From positions 1 to 64,000 of the forward strand of contig RAYO01000002.1 of assembly GCA_003612335.1 (NCBI GenBank): a DNA stretch of 64,000 nucleotides, written 5' to 3'. Made by a program: the position numbers and the translations under genes. The stretch is from a bacterium 1xD42-67 (lineage in GTDB: Bacteria > Bacillota > Clostridia > Oscillospirales > Oscillospiraceae). Below the pieces are notes generated by a model. That model was not told the DNA's origin, did not search any database, and saw nothing but the letters and a program-made list of their open reading frames with translations. Position 1 is the first letter of the stretch. Each line of letters opens with the position of its first letter. Below, one piece after another: positions 7,921 to 16,900 of this stretch.

Positions 7921-8979
7921 ATGACAGATCTTTTAAAAAAACTGTGCCTGCTGAACGGCGTCTCTGGTGACGAGGACGAGGTGATGTACGGCATCTTGGA
8001 TCACATCCGCACGATCCCCCAAAAGCAGGAAGGGGAGATCGCCCTTTTGGACAGGGGGAGCCCCCTGCGGAATCTGACGGTGTTCAAAAAGGGCAAAAAG
8101 TCCACCGGGAACAAGCTGATGCTCTGCGCCCACATGGACGAGGTGGGGGTCATCATTACCCGTATCACCGACGAGGGCTTCCTCAAGTTCGACTTCGTGG
8201 GCGGGGTGGACCGGAGAGTCGCCATCGGCAAACCGGTGGTCATCGGACACAACAAGGTCCCTGGAGTGATCGGCCTGAAAGCTGTCCACCTGGTGAGCCG
8301 GGAGGAGCGGAAGAAGGTCCCCAAAACGGAGAGCCTGTATATCGACATCGGGGCCAAGGATAAAGAGGCCGCCGGGAAGCTGGTGGAGCTGGGGGACTGC
8401 GGCGCCTTCGTCTGCCAGCCGGAGGAGTTTGGCGGCGGCCTGTTCAAGGCCAAGGCCATCGACGACCGGGTGGGCTGCGCCGTCATGCTCAAGCTGCTGG
8501 AGGAGGACCTGCCCCTGGATGTGACCTTCGCCTTCACCGCCCAGGAGGAGGTGGGCACCCGGGGGGCCTTTGGGGCCGCCTTCTCGGTGACGCCCGAGAT
8601 CGCTCTGGTGCTGGAGACCACCACCGCCGCCGACCTGCCCGAGGTGGAGGGACACCGCCGGGTGTGCGCCCCGGGGAAGGGGCCGGTGATCTCCTATATG
8701 GACGGGGCCACTATCTATGACCGGGACCTCTTCGAGACCCTGCGCCGTCTATCAGAAGAGAACGGTATCCCCTGGCAGACCAAGGAGTATATCGCCGGGG
8801 GCAACGACGCCCGCACCATCCAGCGCACCAAGGCGGGGGTGAGGGTGGCCGCCCTGTCCGCCGCGACCCGCTATCTCCACGCCCCCGCCAGCGTGGGCAG
8901 CGTGGCGGATTTTGAAAATATGCTCAAGCTCACCCGGTTGTTCCTGTCCGAGATGGCCCAGCGGCTGGGCGAGGAATAA
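7921..8979 (+). CDS. M42 family metallopeptidase, second copy
   Basis: 352 residues with a GGGGGAGG site before the ATG. Metal and catalytic motifs: CAHMDEVG, KAIDDRVG, AQEEVGTRGA and RYLHAP. The Asp ligand that neighbours write as VDVTHGD here falls in a ALVLETTTAADLP stretch (Glu-Thr-Thr), a common M42 variation. It is only distantly similar to the gene upstream, so not a recent duplication. It forms an operon with the preceding M42 gene and probably the small zinc-site gene after it. Confidence 0.9.
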   Translation: MTDLLKKLCLLNGVSGDEDEVMYGILDHIRTIPQKQEGEIALLDRGSPLRNLTVFKKGKKSTGNKLMLCAHMDEVGVIITRITDEGFLKFDFVGGVDRRVAIGKPVVIGHNKVPGVIGLKAVHLVSREERKKVPKTESLYIDIGAKDKEAAGKLVELGDCGAFVCQPEEFGGGLFKAKAIDDRVGCAVMLKLLEEDLPLDVTFAFTAQEEVGTRGAFGAAFSVTPEIALVLETTTAADLPEVEGHRRVCAPGKGPVISYMDGATIYDRDLFETLRRLSEENGIPWQTKEYIAGGNDARTIQRTKAGVRVAALSAATRYLHAPASVGSVADFENMLKLTRLFLSEMAQRLGEE

Positions 8980-8991
8980 AGGAGGGGGAGT

Positions 8992-9312
8992 ATGCACTTT
9001 TACTGCACCTGTGGAACGTGTATCCACGATATTACAGATAACATCCCCCATAAAGCTTACCTTTTGTCCGATGAGGACGAGGATCGCTACTGCGAGGCCA
9101 TAGAGGCGGTTATGCGGGATGAAAGCCTCACTATGGACGAGCGGGTGAACCGAATTGTGATCAGCCTCCAGACCCGTTATCTGTCCCGGTCCATCTACCA
9201 GTGTCCAGACTGCGGCAAGTTATTTGTGGATGACAACAACTATAAGCTCCACAGCTTTGTCCCTGAGGAGCCAGTGGACAAACATCTGCTGACTGCCGCC
9301 CGGGAGGATTAA
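8992..9312 (+). CDS. Small Cys-rich protein, unknown
   Basis: 106 residues, start ATG behind AGGAGGGGG, 12 bp after the M42 stop and so in the same operon. The N-terminus has FYCTCGTC and the second half has YQCPDCGKLFVDDNN, two Cys pairs that could bind one zinc. No transmembrane segment; the middle is acidic. Family not recognised. Confidence 0.65.
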   Translation: MHFYCTCGTCIHDITDNIPHKAYLLSDEDEDRYCEAIEAVMRDESLTMDERVNRIVISLQTRYLSRSIYQCPDCGKLFVDDNNYKLHSFVPEEPVDKHLLTAARED

Positions 9313-9418
9313 AGCGATTGGAATTTCTCTATGAGGGCGAGGGCCTGCGGGCTTTTTTCCTGGATCTGCATGTGATGTAACATATAATAAAGCATATATG
9401 ATAAAAGGAGTGATCTTT

Positions 9419-10168
9419 GTGCGGGAAAACCTCAAAATTGAAGACCAGGTGGAGCAGTTAAAGGAGTATCTGGGCTGTCCCTGCACCTACTTTCCGCCTA
9501 TGGCGGACGACCAGCCCATTTTGGACGCATACCGGCAGGCCCGGGTGCGTGGGGAGAAGGAGGGTTTTCTCCCTATGCTGGTGGCGGTGGACGAGATCCT
9601 GATGGAGTGCTTCGAGATCAGCGGTGAGGACCATACTACCGCCCAGCTCCGGCAGGAGCTGCTGGCCGCGCCTCTGGGCTCCGGAAAGGGATTCCTCCAG
9701 AAATGGCTGAAAGAAATGAAAGAGGAGCTGGAGGAGGATGAGCCCGACTATTGGGCGCAGCTGATGGGCGAGGTGTCCGGCGGCGAGGGGATCGACCGCT
9801 TCCTGAGCCTCCGGGACTTCGACGGCAAAAAGACCGTGCCCGTGGTGTTGGCGGAGATCCCGGTCAAACATCCCTGGGAGGTCTTTGCGTATCTGCCCTT
9901 CGGCGGCTGGAACGAGTGCCCCGCCAACGAGGACCACATGGCTGTGGCAAAATACTGGTTTGAGGAGCATGGCGCGGTGCCCGCCCTCATGACCCACGAT
10001 GTGCTGGAGTACAGTCTGCCCGCCCCCGTCTCTCAGGAAAAAGCGATGGAGGTGGCCTGGGAACAGTTTACCTACTGCTCCGATATCGTGGAACAGGGCG
10101 TGGGCACAGTAGGCGCGCTGGCGGACGGACTGGCCCAGTCGAACTTCTGGTACTTTTGGTGGGATTGA
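9419..10168 (+). CDS. DUF4253 domain protein
   Basis: About 249 residues. The C-terminal ~110 residues (WNECPANEDHMAVAKYWFEE ... VPALMTHDVLEYSLP ... QSNFWYFWWD) match the DUF4253 domain, of unknown function, often linked to immunity or SMI1-like proteins. The GTG at 9419 is preferred to the ATG at 9398 because AAAGGAG lies between them, 8 bp before the GTG. TATAAT at 9383-9388 is a likely -10, without a good -35. Confidence 0.75.
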   Translation: MRENLKIEDQVEQLKEYLGCPCTYFPPMADDQPILDAYRQARVRGEKEGFLPMLVAVDEILMECFEISGEDHTTAQLRQELLAAPLGSGKGFLQKWLKEMKEELEEDEPDYWAQLMGEVSGGEGIDRFLSLRDFDGKKTVPVVLAEIPVKHPWEVFAYLPFGGWNECPANEDHMAVAKYWFEEHGAVPALMTHDVLEYSLPAPVSQEKAMEVAWEQFTYCSDIVEQGVGTVGALADGLAQSNFWYFWWD

Positions 10169-10185
10169 GACCCGCATGAGGCCGC

Positions 10186-10217
10186 GCCCGGCGCCCGCCG
10201 CAGAGCGGACGCCGGGC
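10186..10217 (+). terminator. Hairpin after the DUF4253 gene
   Basis: GCCCGGCG (10186-10193) / CGCCGGGC (10210-10217), no T tract. Confidence 0.45.
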
Positions 10218-10270
10218 CCCCTCAGCTGGGCGTCTCTGTCTCTGGGAATCAAAAAAATCGGGAGAACATA

Positions 10271-10299
10271 TTGATTTTTTCCCCAATGTCTGGTATCCT
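10271..10299 (+). promoter_or_regulatory. Promoter of tRNA-Ser(CGA)
   Basis: TTGATT (10271-10276), 17-bp spacer, TATCCT (10294-10299) with TGG extension, about 75 bp before the mature tRNA. Confidence 0.65.
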
Positions 10300-10372
10300 A
10301 AGGGGGCTCTTCCCGATGGCGGAGCGCGCCCAGGGCATGGTCCCCTGAGGACCGCCTCCTTCGGGCGGATGG

Positions 10373-10461
10373 GCAGCGGTATCGAAGTGGTCATAACGGG
10401 GCTGACTCGAAATCAGTTTGCAGGCAACTGCACGTGGGTTCGAATCCCACCCGCTGCGCCA
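10373..10461 (+). tRNA. tRNA-Ser (anticodon CGA)
   Basis: Acceptor GCAGCGG pairs with CCGCTGC, followed by a discriminator G and an encoded CCA. The anticodon stem GCTGA/TCAGT encloses the loop CTCGAAA (CGA at 10408-10410, reads UCG). The long variable arm TTTGCAGGCAACTGCAC is the class II mark of Ser, and the T arm is GTGGG TTCGAAT CCCAC. A short hairpin (10352-10370) lies just upstream. Confidence 0.95.
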
Positions 10462-10500
10462 GATCGCCGTGGACGTCGAAACGTTCGCGGCGATCTTTTT
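10461..10500 (+). terminator. Terminator of tRNA-Ser(CGA)
   Basis: AGATCGCCG (10461-10469) pairs with CGGCGATCT (10488-10496), then TTTTT. It is nearly the same in sequence as the terminator of the tRNA-Ser gene at 59.8 kb. I see no gene in 10501-10734. Confidence 0.85.
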
Positions 10501-10734
10501 GCTCCTGCTCGCCCATGGCCCCGGTCTGCTCTTGGATCCGGCCCTGGGAGCTGCGTCTTGAGCGATCGGCACAGTGTGGAAAACAGCCTGCAAGCGGATC
10601 TGCACCGCCTGCAGGCTGTCAGGCTGTTCTGATCCTCACCATGGGAGCATCCAGGATGCGGAGGTCTCATCCTGCCTCCGGCGGGGAACGCGAAAAGATC
10701 TCCTGAGCGGACGTTCCCAGGAGCAGGACTGGTC

Positions 10735-10763
10735 TTGTGGCCCTGTCCAGAAGGTGGTATGAT
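10735..10763 (+). promoter_or_regulatory. Promoter of the hsd operon
   Basis: TTGTGG (10735-10740), 17-bp spacer, TATGAT (10758-10763) with TGG extension, about 60 bp before hsdM. Confidence 0.65.
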
Positions 10764-10824
10764 ATAGTCGCTGAAGCATGAGACCACCAGATGTGGACTA
10801 TTTTGGAACAGAGAGGGAGAGACC

Positions 10825-12321
10825 ATGATAACAGGCGAACTGAAGAACAAGATCAACGCCCTTTGGGAGATCTTCTGGACCGGCGGCATCACCAATCCCC
10901 TGGACGTGGTGGAGCAGATGACCTATCTGATGTTCATCCACGACCTGGATGAGACGGACGGGCGCAAGGCCAAGGAGTGCGCCATGCTGGGCCTGCCCCA
11001 CCAGACAATCTTTGCTGCGGAGGTGCAGATCGGGGACCGCGCCGTTCCCGGCAGCCAGCTCAAGTGGTCGGTGTTCCGGGACTTCCCCGCCGACCGGATG
11101 TATGCCGTCATGCAGGAGCAGGTGTTCCCCTTCATCAAGGGCCTCCACGGGGACAGGGAGAGCGCCTACGCCCGGTATATGGACGACGCCATCTTCAAGA
11201 TCCCCACCCCCCTGATGCTGGACAAGGTGGTCACTGCCTTGGATGAGATCTACCGCCAGATGGCCCAGCTCCAGGATGGGGACGTGCGGGGAGACGTGTA
11301 TGAATATCTGCTGTCTAAGATCGCCACCGCCGGGGTCAACGGCCAGTTCCGCACCCCCCGGCACATCATCAAGATGATGGTGGAGCTGATGGACCCCGGG
11401 CCGGATGAGATCGTCTGCGACCCGGCCTGCGGCACCTCCGGCTTCCTGGTGGCGGCGGGGGAGCACCTCAAGGAGCACCACAAAGAGGAGATCTTCTTCG
11501 ATCGGGAGAAAAAAGCCCACTATATGAACGGCATGTTCCACGGCTACGACATGGACCGCACTATGCTGCGAATCGGAGCCATGAACATGATGGCCCACGG
11601 GGTGGACAGCCCCACCATCCAGTACCGGGACAGCCTGTCCGACCAGAACACCGACCGGGACAGATACTCCCTGATCCTGGCCAATCCCCCCTTCAAAGGC
11701 AGTCTGGACGCCGACATCGTGTCCGCCGACCTGCTGAAGCTGTGCAAGACCAAAAAGACCGAGCTGCTGTTCCTGGCCCTCTTCCTGAAGATGCTCCGGG
11801 TGGGCGGACGGTGCGCCTGCATCGTCCCCGACGGCGTGCTGTTCGGGTCCTCCAAAGCCCATAAGGATATCCGCCGGGAGCTGGTGGAGCGCCACCGGCT
11901 GGAGGCCGTCATCTCCATGCCCTCCGGCGTGTTCAAGCCCTACGCCGGGGTGTCCACCGGCGTGCTCATCTTCACCAAGACCGGCTACGGCGGGACGGAT
12001 CGGGTGTGGTTCTACGATATGCGCTCCGATGGCCTCTCCCTGGACGACAAGCGCGCCCCCGTAGCGGAGAACGATATCCCCGACATCATCGCCCGATTCC
12101 ATGACCTGGCCGGGGAGACGGACCGGGCCCGGACCGAGCAGTCCTTCCTGGTGCCTAAGGAGGAGATCGTGGAGAATGGCTACGATCTGTCCATCAATAA
12201 GTATAAAAAGACCGAGTATGTCCCCGTGGAGTACCCGCCCACCAGTGAGATCTTCGCCCAGCTCCGGGAGCTGGAGGCGGAGATCCAAAAAGGTCTGGAG
12301 GAATTGGAGGGGATGGTGTGA
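10825..12321 (+). CDS. hsdM: Type I restriction-modification, DNA methyltransferase subunit
   Basis: 498 residues. HsdM transfers a methyl group from S-adenosylmethionine to N6 of adenine within the sequence chosen by HsdS, as an M2S complex. An N-terminal helical N6_Mtase_N region is followed by the SAM-binding motif I DPACGTSGF (residues 199-207) and the catalytic motif IV NPPF (288-291). Length is normal. The start has GAGAGGGAG upstream. Its stop overlaps the hsdS start by one base. GC and codon use match the chromosome, unlike hsdS. Confidence 0.95.
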   Translation: MITGELKNKINALWEIFWTGGITNPLDVVEQMTYLMFIHDLDETDGRKAKECAMLGLPHQTIFAAEVQIGDRAVPGSQLKWSVFRDFPADRMYAVMQEQVFPFIKGLHGDRESAYARYMDDAIFKIPTPLMLDKVVTALDEIYRQMAQLQDGDVRGDVYEYLLSKIATAGVNGQFRTPRHIIKMMVELMDPGPDEIVCDPACGTSGFLVAAGEHLKEHHKEEIFFDREKKAHYMNGMFHGYDMDRTMLRIGAMNMMAHGVDSPTIQYRDSLSDQNTDRDRYSLILANPPFKGSLDADIVSADLLKLCKTKKTELLFLALFLKMLRVGGRCACIVPDGVLFGSSKAHKDIRRELVERHRLEAVISMPSGVFKPYAGVSTGVLIFTKTGYGGTDRVWFYDMRSDGLSLDDKRAPVAENDIPDIIARFHDLAGETDRARTEQSFLVPKEEIVENGYDLSINKYKKTEYVPVEYPPTSEIFAQLRELEAEIQKGLEELEGMV

Positions 12322-13412
12322 TGAAAGTCAAGTTGGGTGATGTTGCATCATTTTCGAAGGGAGCCCAAATTAACGGAGATGAATTGATGCCCGATGGTGA
12401 ATATTCTTTTTTGAATGGCGGTATTTATCCTTCAGGCAAATGGAGCGCTTATAATGTGTGTGGTAGAACGATAACGATCAGTGAAGGCGGCAATTCAAGC
12501 GGGTATGTTAATTATATGAAGCAGCCATTTTGGTGTGGCGCGCATTGCTACTATCTATTTGACTTGAAATGTGATAGCAAATATTTGTTTTATGCACTAA
12601 AAAGTCAACAAGAGCGCATTATGCAATTGCGTTCAGGCGCATGTATGCCCAATATACGCAAGAGCGATCTGGCACGATTTGAACTTGACATCGATCCTGA
12701 TATTTCGAATCAAAAAACGGTCGTACAAATTCTGGATAGAATCACCCGGTTGATCGCCCTCCGCGAAAAGCAGCTTGCCAAACTGGATGAAGTGGTCAAG
12801 GCAAGGTTTGTGGAGATGTTTGGGGATTTGAATATCAATCCTATGGGATGGGAATTTCAAAAGCTATCAAGTTTATGCGATGTTCGAGATGGGACACATG
12901 ATTCACCAGAATACCAGAACGAAGGGTATCCTTTATTGACATCTAAAAATTTCTCTTCTGGTATTATCGATTTTTCGGATTGTAATTTGATTTGTGAAGA
13001 AGATTTTGAAATGATTAACCGCCGCTCAAAAGTTGACTATGGGGATATTATTATGCCAATGATTGGCACCATTGGTCATCCGGTGATCGTTGATATAGAT
13101 AGGCCATTTGCAATTAAAAATGTGGCGCTGATTAAGTTCAATAACAAGGAAATTTCCAACAATTTTGTTAAAACGGTTTTAGACTCGGATTACTTTTTAA
13201 ACGTGACAACAGCCAACAGTCGAGGGGGAACACAAAAATTTATTGCGTTAGGCGATATTAGAAATATACCTATTCCTATTGTACCAAAGGAACTTCAAAT
13301 AGAGTTTGCTGATTTTGCTAAGGAAGTTGAACGACAAAAGTTGACGATCCAGCAGAGTTTAGATAAAATGGAAGTGCTGAAAAGATCGCTGATGCAGGAA
13401 TATTTTGGGTAG
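12321..13412 (+). CDS. hsdS: Type I restriction-modification, specificity subunit
   Basis: 363 residues from ATG 12321 (GTG at 12318 is the alternative) behind GGAGGGG. Two target-recognition domains (about 1-115 and 175-300) alternate with conserved coiled-coil spacers (ITRLIALREKQLAKLDEVVKA and a C-terminal QSLDKMEVLKRSLMQEYFG), so it should read a bipartite DNA site. The gene is clearly AT-richer than hsdM and hsdR, and the change is sharpest within the recognition domains, as expected if specificity was acquired by recombination. Recognition sequence not predictable here. Confidence 0.93.
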   Translation: MKVKLGDVASFSKGAQINGDELMPDGEYSFLNGGIYPSGKWSAYNVCGRTITISEGGNSSGYVNYMKQPFWCGAHCYYLFDLKCDSKYLFYALKSQQERIMQLRSGACMPNIRKSDLARFELDIDPDISNQKTVVQILDRITRLIALREKQLAKLDEVVKARFVEMFGDLNINPMGWEFQKLSSLCDVRDGTHDSPEYQNEGYPLLTSKNFSSGIIDFSDCNLICEEDFEMINRRSKVDYGDIIMPMIGTIGHPVIVDIDRPFAIKNVALIKFNNKEISNNFVKTVLDSDYFLNVTTANSRGGTQKFIALGDIRNIPIPIVPKELQIEFADFAKEVERQKLTIQQSLDKMEVLKRSLMQEYFG

Positions 13413-13416
13413 ACCC

Positions 13417-13555
13417 TCTCCGCCCCAGTGTGCGCACTGGGGCACCTCTCCCAAAGGGAGAGGCAAGGGGGAGGCTGGCAGGTCAGTGGACCTTGGCTCC
13501 CCCTTTGGGGGAGCTGGCTGGCCGGAGGCCAGACTGAGAGGGCGTCCCCCGCTGA
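13417..13555. repeat. Pair of opposed dispersed palindromic repeats
   Basis: A leftward copy (13417-13465: CCCCAGTGTGCGCACTGGGG plus CTCTCCCAAAGGGAGAG) faces a rightward copy (13494-13545: GGCTCCCCCTTTGGGGGAGC, then a variable hairpin CTGGCTGGCCGGAGGCCAG, then ACTGAGAGGGC). The same family recurs at 14393 and 24543. It lies between hsdS and the DUF559 gene. Confidence 0.75.
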
Positions 13556-13593
13556 ACGGGCGGACCGAAAGGGCATCCCGGGGAGGGATTCCA

Positions 13594-13962
13594 ATGACCG
13601 TAAAAAAGAACAGCCGAATGCTCCCACGGGCAAGGGAGCTGCGTCGCGATATGACACCGCAGGAGCGAAAGCTGTGGTATCTATTCCTGCGAAAATATCC
13701 GGTGAAGATATACAAGCAGCGGATCATTGACTCATTCGTTGTGGACTTCTACTGCGCCTCCGCGAAGCTGGTCATTGAGCTGGACGGTCCCCAGCACGAT
13801 ACAGAGCAGGGAAAAGTTTATGACGCAGAGCGCAGCGCCTGTTTAGCGCGCTACGGGCTGGAAGTGATACGGTTTACAAGTAGTGAGATCGACACGGGAT
13901 TTCACGCAGTTTGCAGAAAAATTCATACTGTGATCCAAGAAAGACAGGGGGTAACGCCATGA
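13594..13962 (+). CDS. DUF559 nuclease-like protein (Vsr/restriction-endonuclease fold)
   Basis: 122 residues, start ATG 13594 behind GGGAGGG. The sequence ARELRRDMTPQERKLWYLFL, then VVDFYCASAKLVIELDGPQH (conserved D ... E-x-D) and a C-terminal GLEVIRFTSSEI, fit DUF559, a PD-(D/E)xK-type fold related to Vsr mismatch endonucleases; nuclease activity is inferred only. The stop overlaps the hsdR start (ATGA at 13959-13962), so it is translated with hsdR inside the restriction operon. Confidence 0.85.
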   Translation: MTVKKNSRMLPRARELRRDMTPQERKLWYLFLRKYPVKIYKQRIIDSFVVDFYCASAKLVIELDGPQHDTEQGKVYDAERSACLARYGLEVIRFTSSEIDTGFHAVCRKIHTVIQERQGVTP

Positions 13963-16900
13963 CCAACTTCGACCGTTTCCTCTCCGACCCCCAGTTCACC
14001 TCCTTCGCGGAGGCGGCGGTGGCGGCGGAGAAGATCCTGCAGATCGACGTGGCCGCCTGTATCCTGAACTGCCGGCGGGCGATGGAGCATGGGGTCAAGT
14101 GGATGTACTCGGTGGACAGCGCGCTGGTCAAGCCCTGGCAGGACAACCTCAAGGGGCTGATGGATGCAGAGGAGTTCCGGGACATCGTGGGAGGTGACGT
14201 CTGGAAGCGGATGGACCACATCCGCCGCATGGGCAACGCCGCCGCCCACGGGGGCAGGGCGCTGGTCCGGGCCCAGGCGGAGCTGTGTCTGGAGAACCTG
14301 TACATATTCCTAGATCTCGTGGCCTACTGCTATGGGGAGGACTACCAGGAGGGGGAGTTCGACCGCGCCCTCCTCCAAGAGGAGCAGGCATCCTTTGGCT
14401 CCCCCTCTGGGGGAGCTGTCGGGCGCAGCGAGACTGAGAGGGCCGATGTGGACCTGGACGCCCTCATCGCGGAGAACCAGGCCCTCAGGGCGGAGCTCAC
14501 CGCCCGGCGGGAGGAGCAGGAGAAGAGCTATGTGCCCAAGCCCCTGGACCTCACCGAATACGAGACCCGCAGGCTGTATATCGACGCCATGCTCCTGGAC
14601 GCCGGGTGGACCCGGGGACAGGACTGGCTGGACGAGGTGGAGCTGCATGGCATGCCCAACAAGTCGGGGACGGGCTATGCGGACTATGTGCTCTACGGCT
14701 CTGACGGCCGGCCTTTGGCGGTGGTCGAGGCCAAGCGCACCTGTGACGACCCGGCCCGGGGCCGCCAGCAGGCCAAGCTGTACGCCGGCATTTTGGAGGA
14801 GCAGTACGGCCGCCGCCCGGTGGTCTTCCTCACCAACGGCTTCGACACCCGGATCGACGACGGCGTCTGCCCGGAGCGGAAGGTGGCGGCCATCTTCTCC
14901 AGGCGGGACCTGGAGAAGTGGGCCAACCTGCGCTCCATGCGGACCAGCCTGGCCCATGTGACGGTGGACAAGGGCATCGCCGGGCGCTGGTATCAGGAGA
15001 GCGCGGTCAAGGCGGTGTGCGGCGCTTTGGAGCGGGGCCGCCGCAAGGCCCTGCTGGTCATGGCCACCGGCTCAGGCAAGACGCGGACGACGATCGCCCT
15101 GTGCGATGTGCTCCAGCGTCACGGCTGGGTGAAGAATATCCTGTTCCTGGCCGACCGGAACTCTCTGGTCACCCAGGCCAAGCGGAGCTTTGCCGATCTG
15201 CTGCCCAGCCTGTCGCTGACCGATCTGTGTGAGGAGAAAAACGATACGTCTGCCCGCTGCGTCTTCTCCACCTATCAGACCATGATGAACTGCATCGACT
15301 CGGTGCGGGACGAGGAGGGCAAGCTGTTCACCTGCGGCCACTTCGATCTGGTCATCTGTGACGAGGCCCACCGGTCCATCTACAACAAGTACCGGGATAT
15401 CTTCTCCTACTTCGACGCCCCGCTGGTGGGCCTCACCGCTACCCCCAAGGATGAGATCGACAAGAACACCTATGAGGTCTTCGAGCTGGCGGACGGTGAG
15501 CCCACCTTCGGCTACGAGCTGGCCCAGGCGGTGACCGACGGATTCCTGGTGGACTTCATGTCGGTGGAGACCAAGCTGAGATTCCTGGAGGAGGGCATCT
15601 CCTACGATCAGCTGTCGGACGAGGATAAGGCGGCCTTTGAAGATACCTTTCGGGGCGGGGACGGGGAACTGCCGGAGAGGATCGGTCCCTCCGCCCTCAA
15701 CGAGTGGGTCTTCAATGAGGATACCATCCGGGAAGCGCTGGATATCCTGATGACCTACGGACTGAAGATCGATCACGGCGAGAAGCTGGGCAAGACCATC
15801 ATCTTTGCCAAGAACCACATCCATGCCGAGAAGATCCTGGAGATCTTCGGCCGGGAGCACCCCCATCTCCCCGGCTATGCCATGGTCATCGACAACTATC
15901 TGACCTATGCCCAGAGCGCGATCGACGACTTCTCCGACCCGGATAAGCTGCCCCAGATCGCCATCTCGGTGGACATGCTGGACACCGGTATCGACGTGCC
16001 CGAGGTGCTGAACCTGGTATTTTTCAAAAAGGTCATGAGCAGATCCAAATTCTGGCAGATGATCGGCCGGGGCACCCGGCTGTGTCCGGGCCTGCTGGAC
16101 GGGGCGGACAAGGAAAAATTCTACATCTTCGACCTCTGCGGGAATTTCGAGTTTTTCCGCATGGACGGCAAGGGCGGGGCCGCTGTCAGCCGTCTGCCCG
16201 TCCGGGGGGCGGTCTTCCAGCTCAAGGCCCAGATCGCGTATCAGCTCCAGGAGCCGGCGCATCAGACAGAGGAACTGACCGCCTTCCGCCAGAGACTGGC
16301 GGAGGATATGGCGGCCAAGGTCCGGGGGCTGGATCGGGGGGACTTCGCGGTGCGCCAGCATCTGCGGTATGTGGAGAAGTTCAGCAGCGCGGAGGGCTGG
16401 GCCGTCCTGAGCTATCAGGACACGCTGGATATCAGGGAGGAGCTGGCTCCGCTCATCGCTCCGGATGGAGACGACCCCAAGGCGCTCCGGTTCGATGCGC
16501 TGATGTATGGGATCGAGCTGGCCTGGCTCATCGGCGAAAAGCATGCCCAGGCCCGAAAGGACCTGCTGAAAAAGGTCAGAGGGATCGGCGGCATGACCAG
16601 CATCCCTGATATCCAGGCCCAGTCTGAGCTGATCGGCAAGATCCTCCGCACTGACTATCTGGACGGCGCGGGGATCGGCGAGCTGGAGCACATCCGGGAG
16701 GGCCTGCGGGATCTGATGAGATACATCCCGACAGAGATCGCCCGGTACACCACCAACTTCGACGATGAGATCCTGTCCATAGACTGGAAGGAGGCCCAGC
16801 TGGAGAACGACGACCTGAAAAACTACAAGGCCAAGGCGGAGCACTATGTCCGCCAGCATCAGGACGAGGCCGTCATCGCCAAGCTGAAGGGCAACATCCC

